NCBI RefSeq assembly: GCF_009932395.1
Contig: NZ_LSRS01000002.1
Coordinates: 19,650 to 83,649 of the forward strand
Source: Sporotomaculum syntrophicum
GTDB lineage: Bacteria > Bacillota > Desulfotomaculia > Desulfotomaculales > Desulfallaceae
Direction: 5' to 3'
DNA: 64,000 nt
Positions 25,158 through 34,935 of this stretch are shown in pieces. How positions within the stretch are numbered: position 1 is the stretch's first letter; each line of letters begins with the position of its first letter. The translations under genes and the position numbers were made by a program. Under the pieces are notes generated by a model. That model did no database searches, had not been told where the DNA came from, and saw only the letters and a list, made by a program, of their open reading frames with translations.

Positions 25158-25802
25158 TTATATGGAATGTAAAGTAAGGTATTTCAGAACGTCGGCAAAA
25201 CCGGATATGGGTATGGCAGGAATTCCCTCTGACCGGCAGAACTCAAACAGTCGTCCTTTAGCAAACACTTGGCTACTACGCCTGGCAGGACAAGTGTCGG
25301 AAATGCCATCACCGACATAAATCACTTGACTGCCCGTATCAGTTAAGCTTTCAATTAAGGAACGCTTACAGGTACCACATAAGCCACAGTTCCGATTAAT
25401 GTAGTTACAACTGATACGAAACCCATTTTCATAGACCAGGTGATTAGCATAATAGGGTAAATTAAATTTAAATTTTTTTAGAATATAATCAATGCAAAAG
25501 TCATAGCCATCGCTTAGTACATAAACCGGATAGCCTTGTTCCCTGCAGAAATCAACAAAATCACTGAAGCCTTCATCTATTTGAATTGTATCCAACAGCT
25601 TGCTCAAGTCTGCCAATGTGGCATGGAAAAGCTGGAATGTCATGTTAGCGCATTCCTCGGTGGAAATTTCTCTTTTCTCCCATAGCTCATTAATTTGCAG
25701 CCAGCCCTCGCCGGCAAAAGTTTCTACCATGGCTGTACAAGTATCCCTCTGGGTAATGGTACCATCAAAATCAACAAACATTACTTTTTTTGTTACCTGC
25801 AT
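25158..25802 (-). CDS. HAD-family phosphatase, MtnX-like
   Basis: This 214-residue HAD subfamily IB hydrolase contains the nucleophile motif VDFDGTIT (about 10-17), motif II VLSDGYDFCID and motif III/IV YVGDGISDTCPA. The cysteine group C-x6-C-x2-C-x2-C (SCNYINRNCGLCGTCK) between motifs II and III is also characteristic of 2-hydroxy-3-keto-5-methylthiopentenyl-1-phosphate phosphatase (MtnX). No other methionine-salvage gene is nearby, so the substrate may differ. It starts at ATG 25802, 9 nt after the folK-thiE stop. Confidence 0.8.
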   Translation of the reverse strand: MQVTKKVMFVDFDGTITQRDTCTAMVETFAGEGWLQINELWEKREISTEECANMTFQLFHATLADLSKLLDTIQIDEGFSDFVDFCREQGYPVYVLSDGYDFCIDYILKKFKFNLPYYANHLVYENGFRISCNYINRNCGLCGTCKRSLIESLTDTGSQVIYVGDGISDTCPARRSSQVFAKGRLFEFCRSEGIPAIPISGFADVLKYLTLHSI

Positions 25803-25811
25803 TCTTATTAC

Positions 25812-26978
25812 CTAATCTTTCTTATGCCAAGCAGTATATAACTCCCTTGAAGCATTGGCCGGATTAAAGCTGCCCAGGATAGCTGAGACAACGGATATGC
25901 CATCTACGCCAGACCTCCTGACTTGGCTTACATTTCTCACATTAATGCCGCCGATGCCTACTACGGGAATAGACACAGCTTCTTTAATGCTACGCAGTCC
26001 TTCTACTCCCAATGGTTCAATAGGAGTTGATTTGGTTTGGGTAGCGTAAACAGGGCCTGCCCCTAGATAATCAGCTCCGTTTCTTTCCCCATATACGGCT
26101 TCTTCGATATTTGCAACAGAATAGCCAACTATTTTCTGTGGTCCCAGCATTTCCCTGACCACCTGAAGAGGCAGGTCCTCCTGGCCAATATGAATACCGT
26201 CGGCATCAACGGCCAAAGCAATATCCAACCGATCATTAATCAGTAAAGGCACCTGATACTTACAGGTAAGGTCTTTTAAACCAAGAGCAATTTGATAGAA
26301 ATCCCGGCTAGACGTATGTTTTTCTCTAAGCTGTACCAGTGTAACCCCACCCTGCAACGCGGCCTCTACTGCATGATATAGATCCCGACCTTCTAAAATA
26401 GCACGATCGGTAACCAAGTATAAACTATAATTACAATTCATTTTTTTCACCACATCTTTATATCGTCTTTGCTCAGCATAAATTTCTTGCTCCTCCGCTA
26501 AGCGTCGGGCTAATAACTGCGCCTTTTGGCCATCAATAACCAGACCCGGATTTAAATCTGCCAGAGGCACCATAACGAAAGCCCGCTGAGTCATGCGGGG
26601 ATGCGGCACTTGCAGCTCAGGTTCCAGGATGGTTTGCTCACCATACAGTAATATATCCAGATCCACGGTGCGTGGGCCCCAGCGCATTACCCGCACCCGG
26701 CCCAGGTCATTCTCAATTTGCTGTAAGGCAGTAAGCAGTTGGCGGGGAGTTAAAGTGGTACTCACCTCGGCTACGGTATTAATAAAGTAGTTCTGTTCAG
26801 TATAACCTATTGGAGCAGAACGGTATAAGGGCGCTACAGTATCAACAGTCAGATTTGGTAATTCATTCAACCGCTTAAGTGCCTCGGCAATAGTAGCCCG
26901 GCTGTCGCCAATATTAGCACCCAGACCGATATAACAACGTACTGGTCCCATTGTATCCACCCCAAGCAGAGTATTCAC
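25812..26978 (-). CDS. folK-thiE: Fused HPPK (FolK) - thiamine-phosphate synthase (ThiE)
   Basis: One continuous frame of 388 residues carries two complete enzymes. Residues about 14-165 are 6-hydroxymethyl-dihydropterin pyrophosphokinase (CYIGLGANIGD, NYFINTVAEV, RWGPRTVDLDILLY, VPHPRMTQRAFVMVPL). Residues about 183-388 are thiamine-phosphate synthase (YLVTDR, GVTLVQLREK, PLLINDRLDIAL, GIHIGQEDLP, GAGPVYATQTKS, VVGIGGINVRNV). An internal ATG (codon 180, at 26441) could also start ThiE alone but has only a weak SD. The GTG at 26978 overlaps the folB stop (GTGA); ATG 26951 with SD GGGGTGG is an alternative. The fusion joins folate and thiamine synthesis, which share no intermediate. Confidence 0.93.
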   Translation of the reverse strand: MNTLLGVDTMGPVRCYIGLGANIGDSRATIAEALKRLNELPNLTVDTVAPLYRSAPIGYTEQNYFINTVAEVSTTLTPRQLLTALQQIENDLGRVRVMRWGPRTVDLDILLYGEQTILEPELQVPHPRMTQRAFVMVPLADLNPGLVIDGQKAQLLARRLAEEQEIYAEQRRYKDVVKKMNCNYSLYLVTDRAILEGRDLYHAVEAALQGGVTLVQLREKHTSSRDFYQIALGLKDLTCKYQVPLLINDRLDIALAVDADGIHIGQEDLPLQVVREMLGPQKIVGYSVANIEEAVYGERNGADYLGAGPVYATQTKSTPIEPLGVEGLRSIKEAVSIPVVGIGGINVRNVSQVRRSGVDGISVVSAILGSFNPANASRELYTAWHKKD

Positions 26979-27364
26979 TGATAGCTCACCACCCTGGTTT
27001 GGGAACGGACAATTTCTACGGCCATATAGCTAAATTGCCCGAGCACAGGGGCAGCAGGCTTTTTGACCCGGACCAGCACCTGCTGCACATCAAATTGGTG
27101 CAGCAATTTGAAAGCTATTTTCTCGGCCACTGCCTCAATTAATTTACAGGGTGAGCCGGTTACCACCTGTCGCACTACCTCATACGCTTCGGCATAGCTC
27201 ACTGTTTTACTGGGGTCATCACTTTCCCCAGCTCTGCGCAAATCTAATTGTAGTTCCACATCCACCACAAACTGCTGTCCTAACTCCCTTTCCTGGGGTA
27301 GTACACCGTGATACCCGTAAAAGCTCATGCTACTCATTACTATTTTATCCAGGCAAATCGCCAC
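26975..27364 (-). CDS. folB: Dihydroneopterin aldolase
   Basis: FolB cleaves 7,8-dihydroneopterin to 6-hydroxymethyl-dihydropterin and glycolaldehyde. The 129 residues show the tunnelling-fold signatures FYGYHGVLPQERELGQQFVVDVEL, TVSYAEAYEVV, KLIEAVAEKIA and VRVKKPAAPV. The GTG at 27364 is preceded by GAAGG. It lies 6 nt after folP and overlaps folK-thiE by 4 nt, a tightly coupled folate operon. Confidence 0.94.
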   Translation of the reverse strand: MAICLDKIVMSSMSFYGYHGVLPQERELGQQFVVDVELQLDLRRAGESDDPSKTVSYAEAYEVVRQVVTGSPCKLIEAVAEKIAFKLLHQFDVQQVLVRVKKPAAPVLGQFSYMAVEIVRSQTRVVSYQ

Positions 27365-27370
27365 CTTCTA

Positions 27371-28570
27371 CTAGTTGGTCCTTTGTTGATTCCGCACCAC
27401 TGCATCAGTCATCCGGGCAACCCTAACCATTTCCTTAACATCATGTACCCGGACTATATCCGTTCCGCTTGCTATACCCAGCGCAACAGTAGCAGCAGTA
27501 CCCTCTACCCTCTGATCTAATGGTAAACCAAGTACTTTGCCGATCATAGACTTGCGGGATGTGCCCAGCAGCACGGGTAGCCCTAGACAATCCAGCTCTT
27601 GAAGGCGGCGCAACACCTCAAGATTCTGCTCGGACGTCTTGCCCAAACCGATACCGGGGTCAATGATTATATTTTCCCTGGGTATCCCGGACTGCTCAGC
27701 TTTCGATATGCTCTCTTGAAAAAATTGTACCATGTCACCCATTAAATCACGGTAGATAGTATTTTGCTGGTTGTGCATCAGTACCACAGGCACTTGGTAT
27801 TCTGCCAACACAGAGGCCATACCTGGGTCTGCCCGCAACGCCCACTGGTCGTTAATTATATGGGCTCCTACCTCCAAAGCACGCCGAGCTACTAACGCTT
27901 TAGTGGTGTCAACACTGATGGGGACGTTAAGCTCACGCACCAGCACCTTCAGTACAGGTATCACCCGGTCCAGCTCCTCTTCTGTGCTTACCGGTGTATA
28001 ACCGGGACGAGTGGATTCGCCGCCCAAATCAATTATATCGGCACCCTCATCCACCATACGACGAGCCTGAGCTATGGCAGCATCAATGTGATAATACCTG
28101 CCTCCGTCGGAAAAAGAATCAGGCGTAACATTAAGAATACCCATCACCAAAGTCCTCTCTCCCAGGGGCAATTTTTTATCTCTGCAGATTAGCTCCCTGG
28201 GCGGACGATCCCTCAAATTATTGATTAATTCCTCCAGCTGGTCGGCCAGAATGCCCAGCTGAAAGGGCTGCATACGCAATTTTTTTATAACCTCGCGGTA
28301 CTGTTTTTCGGTACCCATCAGCAGTACATCGGTTTTTTCCACTGAGCAGTCCACAGAACCCCTGGAAGTAGCGGCATCGGCACCCTTACCAAGCATTTCC
28401 TGTTTGATTATGTTAGCTTGTCGGGGTGTTAAGTCAAATATCTTTACCATACGGTGCAACGCTTTTGGTGCCATGACAGCACAGCCGCCAGGATCTACCC
28501 CAATTTTTCTAAATTCCTCCATAATTCCGGTCCAGGTTGGTACTACCAAATTATGCATCTTAAAGGACAC
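27371..28570 (-). CDS. folP: Dihydropteroate synthase (long form)
   Basis: FolP condenses hydroxymethyl-dihydropterin pyrophosphate with p-aminobenzoate. The catalytic TIM barrel begins near residue 135 with LVMGILNVTPDSFSDGG. GADIIDLGGESTRPG, SVDTTKALVA, HIINDQWAL, LMHNQ, IIDPGIGLGKTSEQN and LLGTSRKS follow. About 130 extra N-terminal residues precede the barrel; such an extension is seen in other Peptococcaceae and archaeal-type FolP proteins and its role is unclear. The GTG at 28570 has SD GGGGGG. It is the first gene of the folP-folB-folK/thiE operon. Confidence 0.95.
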   Translation of the reverse strand: MSFKMHNLVVPTWTGIMEEFRKIGVDPGGCAVMAPKALHRMVKIFDLTPRQANIIKQEMLGKGADAATSRGSVDCSVEKTDVLLMGTEKQYREVIKKLRMQPFQLGILADQLEELINNLRDRPPRELICRDKKLPLGERTLVMGILNVTPDSFSDGGRYYHIDAAIAQARRMVDEGADIIDLGGESTRPGYTPVSTEEELDRVIPVLKVLVRELNVPISVDTTKALVARRALEVGAHIINDQWALRADPGMASVLAEYQVPVVLMHNQQNTIYRDLMGDMVQFFQESISKAEQSGIPRENIIIDPGIGLGKTSEQNLEVLRRLQELDCLGLPVLLGTSRKSMIGKVLGLPLDQRVEGTAATVALGIASGTDIVRVHDVKEMVRVARMTDAVVRNQQRTN

Positions 28571-28657
28571 TATGATCCCCCCGATTTCTCAAAACTTATC
28601 CTTATGTAACGATACTCTTTTTATTAATCTAACTCTTTTTTTAGTCTAAAGCCCGGT

Positions 28658-29251
28658 CTAATATAAAAGTACACCGGCAGTTTCCATATGGCTGATTTTG
28701 TAGCAATCGTCCCGAGCAGCACAGTGAAAACATGGGCGGGCTAAATCATCAGCCCGACAGATATACCGGCCCAGTTGACTGGCTTCGGTGCCACCGGTAC
28801 GGTGCTCAGCAATAGCCCTAATGATCAATCTTTGCTCAGCACCAGTAAATCCAGCACGACTCAATACTTCACCAGCCATACGGGCTCCTGCAAAGGCGTG
28901 GTTTTCGCAGGTTTCGTATTCCACCCATCGAGCGATGTCATGCAACAAACCGGCGGCAAATATTATCTCTTTAACTTGCCTAAGTACTCCCGAAATATTT
29001 ATGGCTGTCGCATTTTCTTTGGGGTCTGCATCAATCAATATTTTCAATAAAGGCTCTTTTCCCGACATATCACTAGTTAAGGAATTGCTAACCATACATG
29101 CTTCCAGTACCAACAAATAAGTAATGCGAGCCACATCCAACATGTGCTGTAAATCATGCCGGCAAAAGCGCCTGTTTTGCTCGCATACAGCATTGCGCTC
29201 GACACATTCTCTATACAGGGAGTCATTGATAATGCGGTTCACCCGATGCAA
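28658..29251 (-). CDS. HD-domain phosphohydrolase-like protein
   Basis: The 197 residues start at TTG 29251 with SD AGGAG (an in-frame GTG at 29260 overlaps the SD). Metal-binding residues of an HD domain are visible: HDLQHMLDV near the N-terminus, AAGLLHDIARWVEY in the middle, and ENHAFAGA and IAEHR downstream. The C-terminal tail has C-x8-C-x2-C-x5-C (CRADDLARPCFHCAARDDC), a likely zinc site. It is probably a nucleotide or phosphate-ester hydrolase of unknown substrate. It lies about 90 nt upstream of folP on the same strand. Confidence 0.8.
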   Translation of the reverse strand: MHRVNRIINDSLYRECVERNAVCEQNRRFCRHDLQHMLDVARITYLLVLEACMVSNSLTSDMSGKEPLLKILIDADPKENATAINISGVLRQVKEIIFAAGLLHDIARWVEYETCENHAFAGARMAGEVLSRAGFTGAEQRLIIRAIAEHRTGGTEASQLGRYICRADDLARPCFHCAARDDCYKISHMETAGVLLY

Positions 29252-29394
29252 AACATTCACTCCTGTAATTACTTATCATACATATTTATGGGATTGCTTT
29301 AGCTTTTATCAATAAATACCAAGGAAACAAAGAAATTTTAAGATTTACCTATCTTGTATCAATTTTAAAATTTCCTTTAAATTTCCCAACCTTT

Positions 29395-29838
29395 TCATCG
29401 TGCAGCCTTCATAGGGATGCCCTCCTTGCTTACCCTGGAAACATCGCTGCTCTGACAATGCGGGCAGGTTATATCACAACCACGTGGCCCCATACCGCAG
29501 GGTAATTCCCACTCGTGACCACAGTTTAAGCATTTAAAGTAACGCACTACAATTTCAAAATGACCACCCGCTACACGGATGGCTTTACCCTCCAACAATG
29601 CTGTAGCTACTTTTCCACGGGCAGAGGATAATATCCGGTGGTAAGTGGGTCGAGAAACGCCCATTTTTTCAGCACAGACCTCTTGTTCAAGACCAAGTAA
29701 ATCTTTTAGTCTAATAGCTTCCAATTCCTCCACCGTCAGTCGAACAACCTCAAGTTCACTAACTGGTACCCCGGCAGGCTTAAAAAAAGTCGTCTCGGGC
29801 ATAAATTCAACCCGGCGACATTTGGGTGGTCTGGACAT
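29395..29838 (-). CDS. DUF134 family DNA-binding protein
   Basis: It has 147 residues from ATG 29838 (SD GGAGTG). The start MSRPPKCRRVEFMPETTFFKPAG is the DUF134 signature. A sigma-like helix-turn-helix follows (VEELEAIRLKDLLGLEQEVCAEKMGVSRPTYHRIL), then a C-terminal zinc-ribbon-like segment CLNCGHEW...CPHCQSSD. DUF134 proteins are predicted regulators often found near redox and metal genes. The target is unknown. Confidence 0.88.
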   Translation of the reverse strand: MSRPPKCRRVEFMPETTFFKPAGVPVSELEVVRLTVEELEAIRLKDLLGLEQEVCAEKMGVSRPTYHRILSSARGKVATALLEGKAIRVAGGHFEIVVRYFKCLNCGHEWELPCGMGPRGCDITCPHCQSSDVSRVSKEGIPMKAAR

Positions 29839-30041
29839 AATAACGCACTCCATTCATATATGTCTATGTTTAAGTTTTCCCCCGAAGCAAATAATCCATG
29901 TTCATGTGTAAGTTCTGTTAAAAATAGTCTTTCTCCTGCCGGGTATTAATAGATATAACGCATTAATCCTTTTTTTTGCAATATGTTAAACAACTGCATT
30001 TTATTGCGTTAATCAACCTGGTCAGAGTGGATTCTCCCCCC

Positions 30042-30067
30042 AAAAAAAAGATCCCTTTGCGGGATCT
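30042..30067 (-). terminator. Terminator after fhs
   Basis: On the minus strand, AAGATCCC-GCAAA-GGGATCTT followed by TTTTTT. Confidence 0.9.
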
Positions 30068-30075
30068 TGTGTTTA

Positions 30076-31836
30076 TTAAAATAAGCCAATTACTTGACCA
30101 TTTTCAGTGTTAACATCGATTCTCCGGTAAGCCGGGTCAGAACCCGTTCCGGGCATCAAGCTGATTGAACCTGCCACGGGGCAGAGAAACTTAGCACCGG
30201 CATAAACAAGAACGTCGCGTATTGGCAATATCCATCTTTTGGGCACACCCTTAAGGGTGGGGTCGTGGGTCAAGCTGAGGTGAGTTTTAACCATCATAGT
30301 CGCAAAATCTTGATAAGCCGGGTTTTTTTCGAAAGCCCGAGCCTTTGCTTCAGCCTCCGCCGTCCAACTTACACCATCGGCACCATAAACCTCCCTGGCA
30401 ATAATATCCACTCTCTGGCGCAGGGGCATTTCCAACGGGTAAAGGAATTTGAAGTCAACTTGGTCGTTGCAGGCGTCGATAACGGCGTCAGCCAGTTCCA
30501 GTGCGCCATCACCACCCTTTAGCCAGTGCTCAGACCAGGCGCAGCGGGCCCCTGCTGCCTCGGCAGCGCGGCGTACCGTCATAATTTCATCTTTTGTATC
30601 GGTACTAAATGAGTTTATACAAACTACTGGTTTGATACCGGATTTACGCACAGTATTGATATGGTGGACCAGGTTCTCACAGCCTTTTTCCACCAGGCCG
30701 ACGTTTTCCTTAATATATGCTTCAGGCAGCGGACGCCCGGCGACAACCTCGGGACCGCCACCATGCATCTTGAGCGCCCGGATGGTAGTAGTAAGCACGG
30801 AAACGTTGGGAATGTGCCCACTGAAGCGGCACTTGACATTCCAGAATTTCTCAAAACCAATGTCAGCAGCGAATCCACTTTCAGTAACATGATAATCAAA
30901 CATCTTCAGACCAATGCGGTCCGCAATAATGGAGGACTGACCGATTGCTATATTAGCAAACGGGCCGGCATGCACCAGTACGGGCTGATATTCAGCCGTG
31001 CTCATCAATGTGGGGTTAATGGCATTACGCATAAAAGCGGTCATCGCACCGGCTACTTCCAGATCGGAGGTAGTTACCGGATTACCCTTCTTATCATAAG
31101 CTACGATAATCTTGCCAATACGCTCCCGCATATCCTTCAAATCCCTGGCTACGGCAAGAATGGCCATAATCTCGGAGCTCACGGCAATATTGAACTTCGA
31201 TTGCATCATATAGCCGTCCATCCTGCCACCTATACCGATAATGATGTTCCGCAAAGCCTGAGCGCAGAAGTCAATGACCCAGCTAATTTCCACCCGGGTG
31301 GGGTCGATATCCAGGCGGCGTAAGTTGCGCTTAGCCAGCTCCTCGTCATCGTAGTTTCTTTCATGCTGCATCCTGGCTGTAAGGGCTACCATAGCCAGGT
31401 TGTGAGCATTCATAATATCATTCAGATCACCGGTTAGACCAAGGGAGAACTCAGTCATAGGAATAGCCAGCGCATTGCCCCCGCCGGCGGCAGTACCTTT
31501 AATGTTCATGGTGGGCCCGGCAGAGGGCTGGCGAATAGCCGCACCAACATTCATGCCCCGCTTACCAAGACCTTCCGTTATACCCATGGTAGTAGTTGTT
31601 TTACCTTCGCCCAGCGGGGTAGGGGTAACAGCGGTAACTTCGATGAACTTGCCGTCCGGCTTGTCTTTCAGACGGTCGATAATCTTCATGAAGTCCAGCT
31701 TGCATATTCTGCCATAAGGTATAATTTCGTCTTTTTGTAAGCCTAGCTTCTCCTGCCATTCATAAGGCATGGGCATATTTTTTTCCGCCAGTTCAGCAAT
31801 TTCATAGTCTTTTAGTTTAGTTGCGTTATACGGCAA
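30076..31836 (-). CDS. fhs: Formate--tetrahydrofolate ligase
   Basis: Fhs makes 10-formyl-THF from formate, THF and ATP. It is the entry step of the methyl branch of the Wood-Ljungdahl pathway and a source of C1 units. The protein has 586 residues with the P-loop TPLGEGKT (73-80), [29 protein letters not shown] and the C-terminal [25 protein letters not shown]. Its start is TTG 31836 with SD GAGGAG. It is monocistronic with its own terminator; no other C1-pathway gene is in the window. Confidence 0.97.
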   Translation of the reverse strand: MPYNATKLKDYEIAELAEKNMPMPYEWQEKLGLQKDEIIPYGRICKLDFMKIIDRLKDKPDGKFIEVTAVTPTPLGEGKTTTTMGITEGLGKRGMNVGAAIRQPSAGPTMNIKGTAAGGGNALAIPMTEFSLGLTGDLNDIMNAHNLAMVALTARMQHERNYDDEELAKRNLRRLDIDPTRVEISWVIDFCAQALRNIIIGIGGRMDGYMMQSKFNIAVSSEIMAILAVARDLKDMRERIGKIIVAYDKKGNPVTTSDLEVAGAMTAFMRNAINPTLMSTAEYQPVLVHAGPFANIAIGQSSIIADRIGLKMFDYHVTESGFAADIGFEKFWNVKCRFSGHIPNVSVLTTTIRALKMHGGGPEVVAGRPLPEAYIKENVGLVEKGCENLVHHINTVRKSGIKPVVCINSFSTDTKDEIMTVRRAAEAAGARCAWSEHWLKGGDGALELADAVIDACNDQVDFKFLYPLEMPLRQRVDIIAREVYGADGVSWTAEAEAKARAFEKNPAYQDFATMMVKTHLSLTHDPTLKGVPKRWILPIRDVLVYAGAKFLCPVAGSISLMPGTGSDPAYRRIDVNTENGQVIGLF

Positions 31837-31953
31837 AAAGGGGCGCTCCTCTCAAGTATTTTTTATGTTCTATATAGTCATTATTCTTAAATCATTCTTT
31901 TATTAGTAGAACCAAAATCTTTTTTAGATTGTTATAAAATAAAAATAAATATT

Positions 31954-32352
31954 CTATTTTTGCTTAGTTACCCGCTGCAGAAATTGATCGGACTGGACAA
32001 TAAACCGCTCATGAATTCCCTGCCCAACCAAACGTATATCATCATAGGCCTGTACATCGAAAACCAGCCTTCGACCGTCTATCTCCATTAACTTAGAATG
32101 CGCTCTTACATTACCACCGATAGGAGTAGCCGCAACATGTTCCACATTTACCTTGATTCCTACAGTGGAATAACCTTCAGGCAGCAAAGGATCTACAGAA
32201 CTTAAGGCTGCTTTTTCCATTAAACCAATCATGGCGGGAGTTGCATACACCTTTATCCCGCCACTACCGTAAGCTATAGCAGTATTTTGCTCATTAACCT
32301 CAACTTGAGCTATACCAACCAAGCCCGGTTTGATATTATCAGTTAAGAACAT
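31954..32352 (-). CDS. Hotdog-fold thioesterase, FlK-like
   Basis: It has 132 residues from ATG 32352 (SD GAGGTG). It resembles fluoroacetyl-CoA thioesterase-type hotdog proteins. The candidate catalytic triad is Thr38 (VYATPAM), Glu46 (LMEKAA) and His72 (NVEHVAATP), spaced as in FlK (Thr42/Glu50/His76). It probably hydrolyses an acyl-CoA; a fluoroacetate role is unlikely in this setting. The actual substrate is not shown. Confidence 0.8.
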   Translation of the reverse strand: MFLTDNIKPGLVGIAQVEVNEQNTAIAYGSGGIKVYATPAMIGLMEKAALSSVDPLLPEGYSTVGIKVNVEHVAATPIGGNVRAHSKLMEIDGRRLVFDVQAYDDIRLVGQGIHERFIVQSDQFLQRVTKQK

Positions 32353-32501
32353 TAGCGTCACCTCAACTAAATCAAACTATTAACCATAACTAATTTTCAC
32401 TTACCAAGTATAAAAAGAATTCATTCTACACAACCCACATATTTCCTGCAGCAAACGACCTTTACTTTAATTTATACAATAATTTTTTTAATATTACACA
32501 G

Positions 32502-32529
32502 AAAAAGAGCAGCTTTTCGCTGCTCTTTT
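32502..32529 (-). terminator. Terminator after ndk
   Basis: On the minus strand, AAGAGCAGC-GAAAA-GCTGCTCTT followed by a T-run. The 5' arm overlaps the ndk stop codon. Confidence 0.88.
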
Positions 32530-32977
32530 ATTCGTAAATCCAGCTATCCAATGCTCTTCGGTATTCAACAATTTCCCCCGGGGCAAAAAACAGATTTAAT
32601 TCCCTAGCAGCACTTTCCGGAGAATCGGAGCTGTGTACTATATTGCGACCTATATCCATGCCAAAATCGCCACGAATAGTACCTAGTGCAGCTGCCAGCG
32701 GGTTAGTGGCTCCCATCATCTCACGAACCGTGCCAACTGCATCTTTACCCTCCAATGCCATCGCCACCACCGGGCAAGAAGTGATATACTCGACCAGGGG
32801 TTCGAAAAACGACTTGCCCCGGTGCTCCTCATAATGGCGCTCAGCCAGTTCCCGGTTAATTTGTAGCATTTTAAGGCCTACAATTTTAAGCCCTTTTTTT
32901 TCTAAACGCGATGTAATTTCCCCAACTAAATTTCTTTGCACACCGTCGGGCTTTATCATAACATATGTCCGCTCCAA
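32528..32977 (-). CDS. ndk: Nucleoside diphosphate kinase
   Basis: Ndk transfers the gamma-phosphate of NTPs to NDPs through a phosphohistidine. The 149 residues contain the active-site histidine His115 in [13 protein letters not shown] and the usual [20 protein letters not shown] start. It lies 12 nt after ftsH on the same strand, so it is probably cotranscribed. Family-typical length. Confidence 0.96.
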   Translation of the reverse strand: MERTYVMIKPDGVQRNLVGEITSRLEKKGLKIVGLKMLQINRELAERHYEEHRGKSFFEPLVEYITSCPVVAMALEGKDAVGTVREMMGATNPLAAALGTIRGDFGMDIGRNIVHSSDSPESAARELNLFFAPGEIVEYRRALDSWIYE

Positions 32978-32989
32978 TAGCCAAGCCTC

Positions 32990-34816
32990 CTATGCTTTAT
33001 TGGCTTCAATGCCTGATTCTTTCATAATATTGCCAAATTCCTCTGCTTCAAGCGTTTCCTTATCCATTAATTTATGTGCTATTTTATGAAGTATATCAAT
33101 ATGCTTATTGAGTAAATCCTTGGCTAACTTATAGTTCTTTTCAATTGTACTCCGGACTTCCCGGTCAATAGCCGCTGCCACCTCTTCACCATAGTTACGG
33201 TCTCTTGCTATATCCCGGCCGAGAAATACGGCTTCCTGCTTATGCCCGAAGGTCATTGGACCCAAGACATCACTCATGCCGTATTCCATCACCATTTTGC
33301 GCACTAAATCGGTTGAACGCTCCAAGTCGTTTTGAGCCCCTGTACTGATTTCTTTTAATACTAAATCTTCGGCTACGCGACCGCCTAATAGCATGGTTAC
33401 CTGGTCTAAAAGCTGGGATCTAGTCATATAGTAGCGGTCTTCCTTAGGCAACAACAAGGTGTAGCCGCCGGCTCGCCCTCGGGGTATAATAGAAACCTTG
33501 TGTACCGGATCAGTATGAGGCAGTAGATAACCTACCACAGCGTGACCTGCTTCGTGATAAGATACTAATTTTTTCTCATAATCACTGATCACTCGTGATT
33601 TTTTCTCAGGTCCAGCAATTACCCGTTCAATGGAATCTTCCAGCTCGCTTTGTCCGATATCATTTCGGTTACGGCGAGCCGCTAACAATGCCGCTTCATT
33701 TAACAAATTGGCCAGGTCCGCACCGGTAAAACCAGGTGTGCGCCGTGCTAAAATATCAATGTCAACGTTTGGAGCTAATGGTTTGCCCCGGGCATGCACC
33801 AATAATATTTCTTTCCTACCATTGATATCAGGGATACCCACTACAACCTCACGGTCGAAACGCCCCGGCCTCAGCAAGGCAGGATCTAATATATCAGGCC
33901 TGTTAGTAGCAGCTATGATAATAATCGCCTCATTGGCATCAAAGCCGTCCATTTCCACCAGCAATTGGTTAAGAGTCTGTTCCCTCTCATCATGACCGCC
34001 ACCAAGCCCGGCACCACGCTGGCGGCCTACAGCATCTATTTCATCAATAAATACAATACAGGGAGAATTCTTTTTGGCCTGCTCAAATAAGTCCCTAACC
34101 CGAGATGCACCTACCCCCACAAACATTTCTACAAAGTCAGAACCACTTATACTAAAGAACGGCGTTCCAGCTTCACCAGCAACGGCGCGGGCTAAAAGCG
34201 TCTTACCTGTACCTGGAGGGCCAAATAATAATACTCCCTTAGGAATACGTGCACCAAGTTCATTGAATTTTTTGGGGTTTTTTAAAAATTCCACAACTTC
34301 TTCTAACTCTTCTTTAACCTCATCTGCTCCAGCTACATCCGCAAAGGTAACCTTTTTTTTGTCATCGGTATGCAATTTAGCACGGCTTTTACCGAAAGAC
34401 ATGACCCGATTACCCCCACCCTGTGTCTGCTGCATCAGGAAGAAAAACAATAGCACAAATATTAAGATAGGCAACAGAGTGGTTAACAAGCCTGTCCACC
34501 AGCTTGGCTTTGGAGGATCCTCTACATCATAACGGACCCCACTGTTCAGCAAGATGCTTTCTACTTTTTCAATCCCCGGAGTAGTTCCCCGCACTTGAAA
34601 TTGTGTACCATTCGCCTGTTCACCGGTAATTAGGGTAGTATAGTCATCAGGCTGTATAGTCACCTGCTTGATGTTACCTGCACCCAAAGCTGCATAAAAT
34701 TCATCAAAACGCATTTCCTTTATAGCAGGTGCATCCTGGGTATTAAATTTGATTAATGCAATGGTTACCAAAACTATAAGTAAATATATACTAAGATTTT
34801 TGATCACTTTATTCAA
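32990..34816 (-). CDS. ftsH: ATP-dependent zinc metalloprotease FtsH
   Basis: FtsH is a membrane-anchored AAA+ protease for membrane-protein quality control. The 608 residues start at TTG 34816, since SD GAGGAG overlaps the in-frame GTG at 34825. Two transmembrane segments (about 8-24 and 108-128) flank a periplasmic-type domain. The AAA+ module has Walker A GPPGTGKT (199-206), Walker [12 protein letters not shown] and [12 protein letters not shown], followed by the zinc motif HEAGH. Gene order tilS-ftsH is conserved in Firmicutes, but hpt, often between them, is absent here. Confidence 0.97.
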   Translation of the reverse strand: MNKVIKNLSIYLLIVLVTIALIKFNTQDAPAIKEMRFDEFYAALGAGNIKQVTIQPDDYTTLITGEQANGTQFQVRGTTPGIEKVESILLNSGVRYDVEDPPKPSWWTGLLTTLLPILIFVLLFFFLMQQTQGGGNRVMSFGKSRAKLHTDDKKKVTFADVAGADEVKEELEEVVEFLKNPKKFNELGARIPKGVLLFGPPGTGKTLLARAVAGEAGTPFFSISGSDFVEMFVGVGASRVRDLFEQAKKNSPCIVFIDEIDAVGRQRGAGLGGGHDEREQTLNQLLVEMDGFDANEAIIIIAATNRPDILDPALLRPGRFDREVVVGIPDINGRKEILLVHARGKPLAPNVDIDILARRTPGFTGADLANLLNEAALLAARRNRNDIGQSELEDSIERVIAGPEKKSRVISDYEKKLVSYHEAGHAVVGYLLPHTDPVHKVSIIPRGRAGGYTLLLPKEDRYYMTRSQLLDQVTMLLGGRVAEDLVLKEISTGAQNDLERSTDLVRKMVMEYGMSDVLGPMTFGHKQEAVFLGRDIARDRNYGEEVAAAIDREVRSTIEKNYKLAKDLLNKHIDILHKIAHKLMDKETLEAEEFGNIMKESGIEANKA

Positions 34817-34935
34817 ATAAGCCACTCCTCTCAGTGACGGAGAAATCCAGCATAAAGTTTATTTTAACAAATAATGAATTTTTAATCAATATAATTTATT
34901 TTAATATACTACTTGCTCATTATCTTGTCACAAAA

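Noticed and set aside
26420..26470. Frameshift or sequencing error joining folK and thiE
   Set aside because: The frame is continuous with a plausible linker, and both halves are complete without overlap or missing residues; a compensated error is unlikely, though a re-read would settle it.
30661..31323. Plus-strand ORF of 220 codons opposite fhs
   Set aside because: Shadow of the conserved fhs gene: no SD, and its composition follows the antisense codon pattern.
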